A DNA stretch of 64,000 nt, taken from contig NZ_ATXB01000002.1 of assembly GCF_000421465.1 (NCBI RefSeq), positions 548,690 to 612,689 of the forward strand, given 5' to 3'. The notes below the pieces were generated by a model. It was not told the origin of the DNA and ran no database searches. It saw only the letters and a list, made by a program, of their open reading frames with translations. The position numbers and the translations under genes were made by a program. Positions within the stretch are counted from its first letter, which is position 1. The number at the start of each line of letters is the position of its first letter. Of this stretch, positions 61,251 to 64,000 are shown in pieces. Origin of the DNA: Methylohalobius crimeensis 10Ki (GTDB lineage Bacteria > Pseudomonadota > Gammaproteobacteria > Methylococcales > Methylothermaceae).

Positions 61251-62109
61251 AAAAGCCGTATTTCCCGTGGCGGGCTTGGGGACCCGCTTCCTGCCGGCGA
61301 CCAAGGCCAGCCCCAAGGAAATGCTGCCGGTGGTGGACAAACCCTTGATCCAATATGCGGTGGAGGAAGCCGCCGCCGCCGGCATCGAGTTGATGGTTTT
61401 CGTCACCGGCCGCAACAAAACCGCCATCAGCAACCATTTCGACAAAGCCTACGAACTGGAAACCGAACTGGAGCACCGCGGCAAAATCGACAAATTGGAA
61501 CTGGTGCGCAACATTCCGCCGGCGGGGGTCAATTGCGTCTATATCCGCCAGGCCGAGGCGCTCGGATTGGGCCATGCGGTGCTTTGCGCAAAGCCGATTA
61601 TCGGCAACGAGCCCTTCGCGGTCCTGCTCGCCGACGACTTGATCGAGAACAACGGCCGGGGGTGCATGGAGGAAATGGTGGAAATCTACGAATCCCACGG
61701 CCGCTCGGTGCTGGCGGTAGAGGAAATCCCGCTTGATGCCAGTGAAAGCTACGGCGTCGTGGCCGCTTCCGAGGTGGTCGACAACGTGACCCGGGTGGAA
61801 GGTATCGTGGAAAAACCCAAACCCGAGGAAGCCCCCTCCAATCTGGGCGTGGTGGGCCGGTACATTTTGACGCCGCGGATCTTCGACCTGTTGGAGACCG
61901 TGGGTCGCGGTGCCGGCGGAGAAATCCAGCTCACCGACGCCATCGCCCAACTGCTCGAACACGAACTGGTCTACGCCCACCGCTTCAGCGGCAAACGTTA
62001 CGACTGCGGCGCGAAACTGGGCTACTTGGAGGCCACCGTCGATCACGCCCTGCAGCATCCGGAACTGGCCGAAGATTTTCGGGCTTATCTCAAAAGTTTG
62101 AATCTGTAG
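61240..62109 (+). CDS. galU: UTP-glucose-1-phosphate uridylyltransferase
   Basis: A 289-residue Gal[21 protein letters not shown] is the nucleotide-binding signature, and [10 protein letters not shown] carries the metal aspartates. It makes UDP-glucose for polysaccharide and envelope synthesis. It starts inside cysC (ATG at 61240), indicating translational coupling. Length is normal for the family. The 134-bp gap after it contains no feature I can name. Confidence 0.95.
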   Translation: MKIKKAVFPVAGLGTRFLPATKASPKEMLPVVDKPLIQYAVEEAAAAGIELMVFVTGRNKTAISNHFDKAYELETELEHRGKIDKLELVRNIPPAGVNCVYIRQAEALGLGHAVLCAKPIIGNEPFAVLLADDLIENNGRGCMEEMVEIYESHGRSVLAVEEIPLDASESYGVVAASEVVDNVTRVEGIVEKPKPEEAPSNLGVVGRYILTPRIFDLLETVGRGAGGEIQLTDAIAQLLEHELVYAHRFSGKRYDCGAKLGYLEATVDHALQHPELAEDFRAYLKSLNL

Positions 62110-62243
62110 GGGCGTTTCGCGAACCGCCTCTACCGGAGGCAACATTCAACGCCAGATCAGGGAAAAATCGAAATCGATCCGGCAGTCGCTTTTCAAATCA
62201 AACGGGTAGCGGTCGGACTGCTTCCCTCAAGGACCGACAGTGT

Positions 62244-63122
62244 TCATACCTCGATCAGCGAACCATGCACCCAGCCCTCGTGACCGCCGGAGGAAACCAG
62301 GAACCAACGCGCATGCTCGTCGCCGTTGCGATACCAGCCGCTGCGCAGCACCTCCACCGCCGCCCCCTTGGGAAGGACTTGGATGACGTTATCGTGATAG
62401 GAGGGCCAACGGCGCTGATTGGTATTGGCCAGCATGATTCCGTCGTTGCCGTCGTCGCTTTCTCTTCCGGTCAATTTCGCCTGCAGATGAAAAAGCGGAA
62501 ATAGCGGGTTGGTATCTACTTTACGCCCCGGACTCACTTTCCAATGGGGCCACAGCCAACGCAAATCGTACTTGGCGAACAAGCAGGCGCAGACCGCCTC
62601 CACTGCGGCCAACTGAGCGCTGCTGTAATCCATCCAGCCACCGAAGTCGTGTTTCGGAGTGCTTTTCTCGATGATGGTATATTCCCGATCGTCGTATACC
62701 TCACCGAACCAGGCCCGATAGCGACCGTTGCCCAACGGCTCCAGCCGCCCCGGATTGACGATTTCGATGCCAATGGCGAAATTGTTGACCCCATCCCGCC
62801 CATTGAGTGTGGAACGGCCGGCGTGCCACGTCTTTGCGTTGAAAGGCGCCATTTGCACCACGCCACCGTCGTGGTCAATCACCAAATGCGCCGATGCCTT
62901 GGCGGCGGGATTGAGAAACCACCTCACCGACGACTCCCCGTCCAGGCGGCCGGCGGTGTCATGCACTACGATGCCTTCCGGTTTGAGCGTAAAGCGTCGG
63001 GTGCGGTTCGGGGTCAGACGATAATCCACCTGACGATCGGCCTGGAAAAGGCGGTGATTGCGGACGGAAAAAACCATCATTCTCCCCTGACGAATGTATT
63101 TGTTCCAAGAAACCTTGGACAT
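62244..63122 (-). CDS. N-acetylmuramoyl-L-alanine amidase (Amidase_2) with SH3-like tail
   Basis: A 292-residue protein. The amidase_2 fold is seen in GIVVHDTAG (first zinc His), KTWHAGRSTLNGRDGVNN (second His region) and the later WPHWKVSPGRKVDTNPLF with the zinc-site residues. Residues ~230-292 look like a bacterial SH3 domain (VIQVLPKGAAVEVLRSGWY). It would cut the lactyl-alanine bond in peptidoglycan or muropeptides. No signal peptide is evident, as in AmpD or phage-type enzymes. The start may be 63122 or a later ATG near 63080. Confidence 0.85.
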   Translation of the reverse strand: MSKVSWNKYIRQGRMMVFSVRNHRLFQADRQVDYRLTPNRTRRFTLKPEGIVVHDTAGRLDGESSVRWFLNPAAKASAHLVIDHDGGVVQMAPFNAKTWHAGRSTLNGRDGVNNFAIGIEIVNPGRLEPLGNGRYRAWFGEVYDDREYTIIEKSTPKHDFGGWMDYSSAQLAAVEAVCACLFAKYDLRWLWPHWKVSPGRKVDTNPLFPLFHLQAKLTGRESDDGNDGIMLANTNQRRWPSYHDNVIQVLPKGAAVEVLRSGWYRNGDEHARWFLVSSGGHEGWVHGSLIEV

Positions 63123-63176
63123 GCTACAACAAATCTCAACCGCCCTTATCGAGAAAAGGATAAATGATTGTTCTTA

Positions 63177-63323
63177 TCCACCCTCAACCTCACCTTCTCC
63201 CGCCAGCGGGAGAAGGAACGAAAACTTTTGCTACCCTCTTGGTTCCCCCTTCTGTCGCCGGCAAGAGCCTCGCAAAAGCATGGATCCCTTCTCCCCTCAG
63301 GGGAGAAGGCTAGGATGAGGGGG
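63177..63323. repeat. REP-like pair (copies B and C) in inverted orientation
   Basis: Copy B begins TCCACCCTCAACC and contains the palindrome CTTCTCCCGCCAGCGGGAGAAG; copy C (from ~63272) is in the opposite orientation and ends GGAGAAGGCTAGGATGAGG. GCAAAAG-type ends occur on the inner side of both. The pair lies just downstream of the chimeric TtpC/receptor ORF and fills the gap to the amidase gene. Confidence 0.7.
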
Positions 63324-63333
63324 AATCAATCCA

Positions 63334-63897
63334 TTAGAAATCATAGGTGACAGTCGCGTATAGGTTGCGGCCGGGGTTGGGTACCCGCGTTCCCACGGGC
63401 AGATCGCGTGTGTCGCGGACCCGATTGAGACCGTTGACACGCTCCAATCGGAGGTTTGTCGTTCGTTGTTGTACACTGATGGCGGTGGCATTCTGGCTGG
63501 CCTGAGCAAAAAGCGCTTCCATGTCCCCTGCCTGCTGGTGCCATTTCCGCTCCATCTCGGCCAAACGCGCTTCGTTGGCTTCGAATTGCGCGCGCAGCTG
63601 GTCGGCCCTGGTCTGTTCCCGGCTCAACTGAGCGCTGATCTCGGCCAATAATTGGCGTTGCCGGTTGCGTTCGCGCAGGAACCGCTCCAAACGTTCCTGT
63701 TGATGCTTGCGCTCAAGCAGACCTTCCTCGCGGATGGTTTTGACCAACTGTTCCAAGCTCACCACCTCGGCCGCCCGGGATAGTTGCGTGTTGCCAATAA
63801 ATAGCCACAACAGCATCAAAAGGCTGATTACAAACTTAATCCGACCTGAGATGAAGCGGGGTTCGGCGGCCTGCCTTCCGGGACGCCGTGAACCCAT
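63334..63897 (-). pseudogene. Chimera: TtpC/ExbB-type N-terminus joined to TonB-receptor C-terminus
   Basis: A 187-residue open frame from the ATG at 63897. Residues ~21-45 are a signal or anchor (FVISLLMLLWLFIGN). Residues ~47-132 form the coiled coil of TtpC/ExbB-like channel proteins (LEQLVKTIREEGLLE, LRAQFEANEARLAEMERK, DMEALF). Residues ~148-187 look like the last strands of a TonB-dependent receptor: RVNGLNRVRDTRDLP, VPNPGRNLYATVTYDF with terminal Phe. The ExbB channel helices and the receptor body are missing. An in-frame deletion between two operon ends would produce this; function is probably lost. An upstream TTG at 63936 could extend it. Confidence 0.65.
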
Positions 63898-63938
63898 CCC
63901 CGGGGGCTCGATCGCGACCGTCCGGGAATGACTCAAGT

Positions 63939-63984
63939 AGAATCCCTTCTCCCGCCAGCGGGAGAAGGTTAGGAAGAGGCTGGA
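63939..63984. repeat. REP-like repeat, copy D
   Basis: Contains CTTCTCCCGCCAGCGGGAGAAG followed by GTTAGGAAGAGG, the same orientation as copy C. It lies just upstream of the chimeric ORF, so that ORF is flanked by this repeat family on both sides. Confidence 0.7.
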
Positions 63985-64000
63985 TCTAATTGAAATAAAA

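Noticed and set aside
63177-63984. CRISPR-like array from repeated CTTCTCCC palindromes
   Set aside because: Copies are irregularly spaced, differ in orientation and flank genes. They are REP-like units, not a CRISPR array.

Overview
The window is GC-rich, densely coding proteobacterial DNA, most likely from a gammaproteobacterial methanotroph. The best lineage marker is a stand-alone pmoC (41909-42838) that keeps all six copper-site ligands of particulate methane monooxygenase subunit C. The 800-residue FadE, IbaG/BolA, AspC, UvrB and GalU types fit Gammaproteobacteria. Placement rests on remembered family features, not on a database search. I saw no rRNA, tRNA, CRISPR array, prophage or intact insertion sequence. 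A transposase relic and several REP-like repeats are present.

Layout. 0-5 kb: a gamma-glutamylcyclotransferase-like protein, then an olsB-olsA-ppk1 run (ornithine lipid synthesis plus polyphosphate kinase) divergent from an exported Pcm. 5-10.7 kb: a caa3/aa3-type oxidase cluster (coxB with a fused cytochrome c, a subunit I+III fusion, a small membrane protein) bracketed by two paralogous small cytochromes c and a third cytochrome. 10.8-13.2 kb: a membrane spermidine-synthase-like protein. 13.3-19.2 kb: a five-gene oxidative cluster (two unknown proteins, DyP-type peroxidase, cytochrome P450 with an atypical I-helix, GST-like protein) closed by a terminator. 19.2-22.8 kb: small exported or membrane proteins of unknown role and an HExxH metalloprotease; one gene is broken at an 8-base homopolymer. 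23-30 kb: MsbA-like ABC exporter, a membrane-anchored clan-CD (caspase-like) candidate, PQQ-type sugar dehydrogenase, DUF427, and an ExeA-like ATPase with an outer Ig-like region. 30-36 kb: a beta-oxidation run fadE-thiolase-fadB. 36-39 kb: tandem-ACT protein and UPF0210 enzyme, then an exported SMP-30-like propeller.

39-43 kb: an RsbT-type kinase, a PAS-PAS-LOV-like-SpoIIE phosphatase and the orphan pmoC stand in one direction and may share a transcript, followed by a strong terminator. 43-49 kb: exported unknown, SLATT 2TM protein, HdeD-like protein, methyltransferase, AlsT-type symporter, frameshifted RAYT transposase, rhodanese, BolA. 49-50 kb: nadA.

50.2-56.9 kb is the most interesting region. 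A minus-strand operon encodes a YcnI-like protein and a second small protein, both predicted to begin with histidine after signal cleavage, then a TlpA-type thioredoxin, a DUF4266 lipoprotein, an 881-residue fusion of two outer-membrane barrels joined by a His-rich linker, and ApbE. Three copies of a 17-bp motif precede it. I read it as a candidate copper-handling and flavinylation system, which would suit a copper-dependent methanotroph; this is inference.

57-64 kb: aspC, uvrB, cysC-galU, an amidase with an SH3-like tail, and a chimeric ORF joining the start of a TtpC/ExbB-type protein to the tail of a TonB-dependent receptor, flanked by REP-like repeats.
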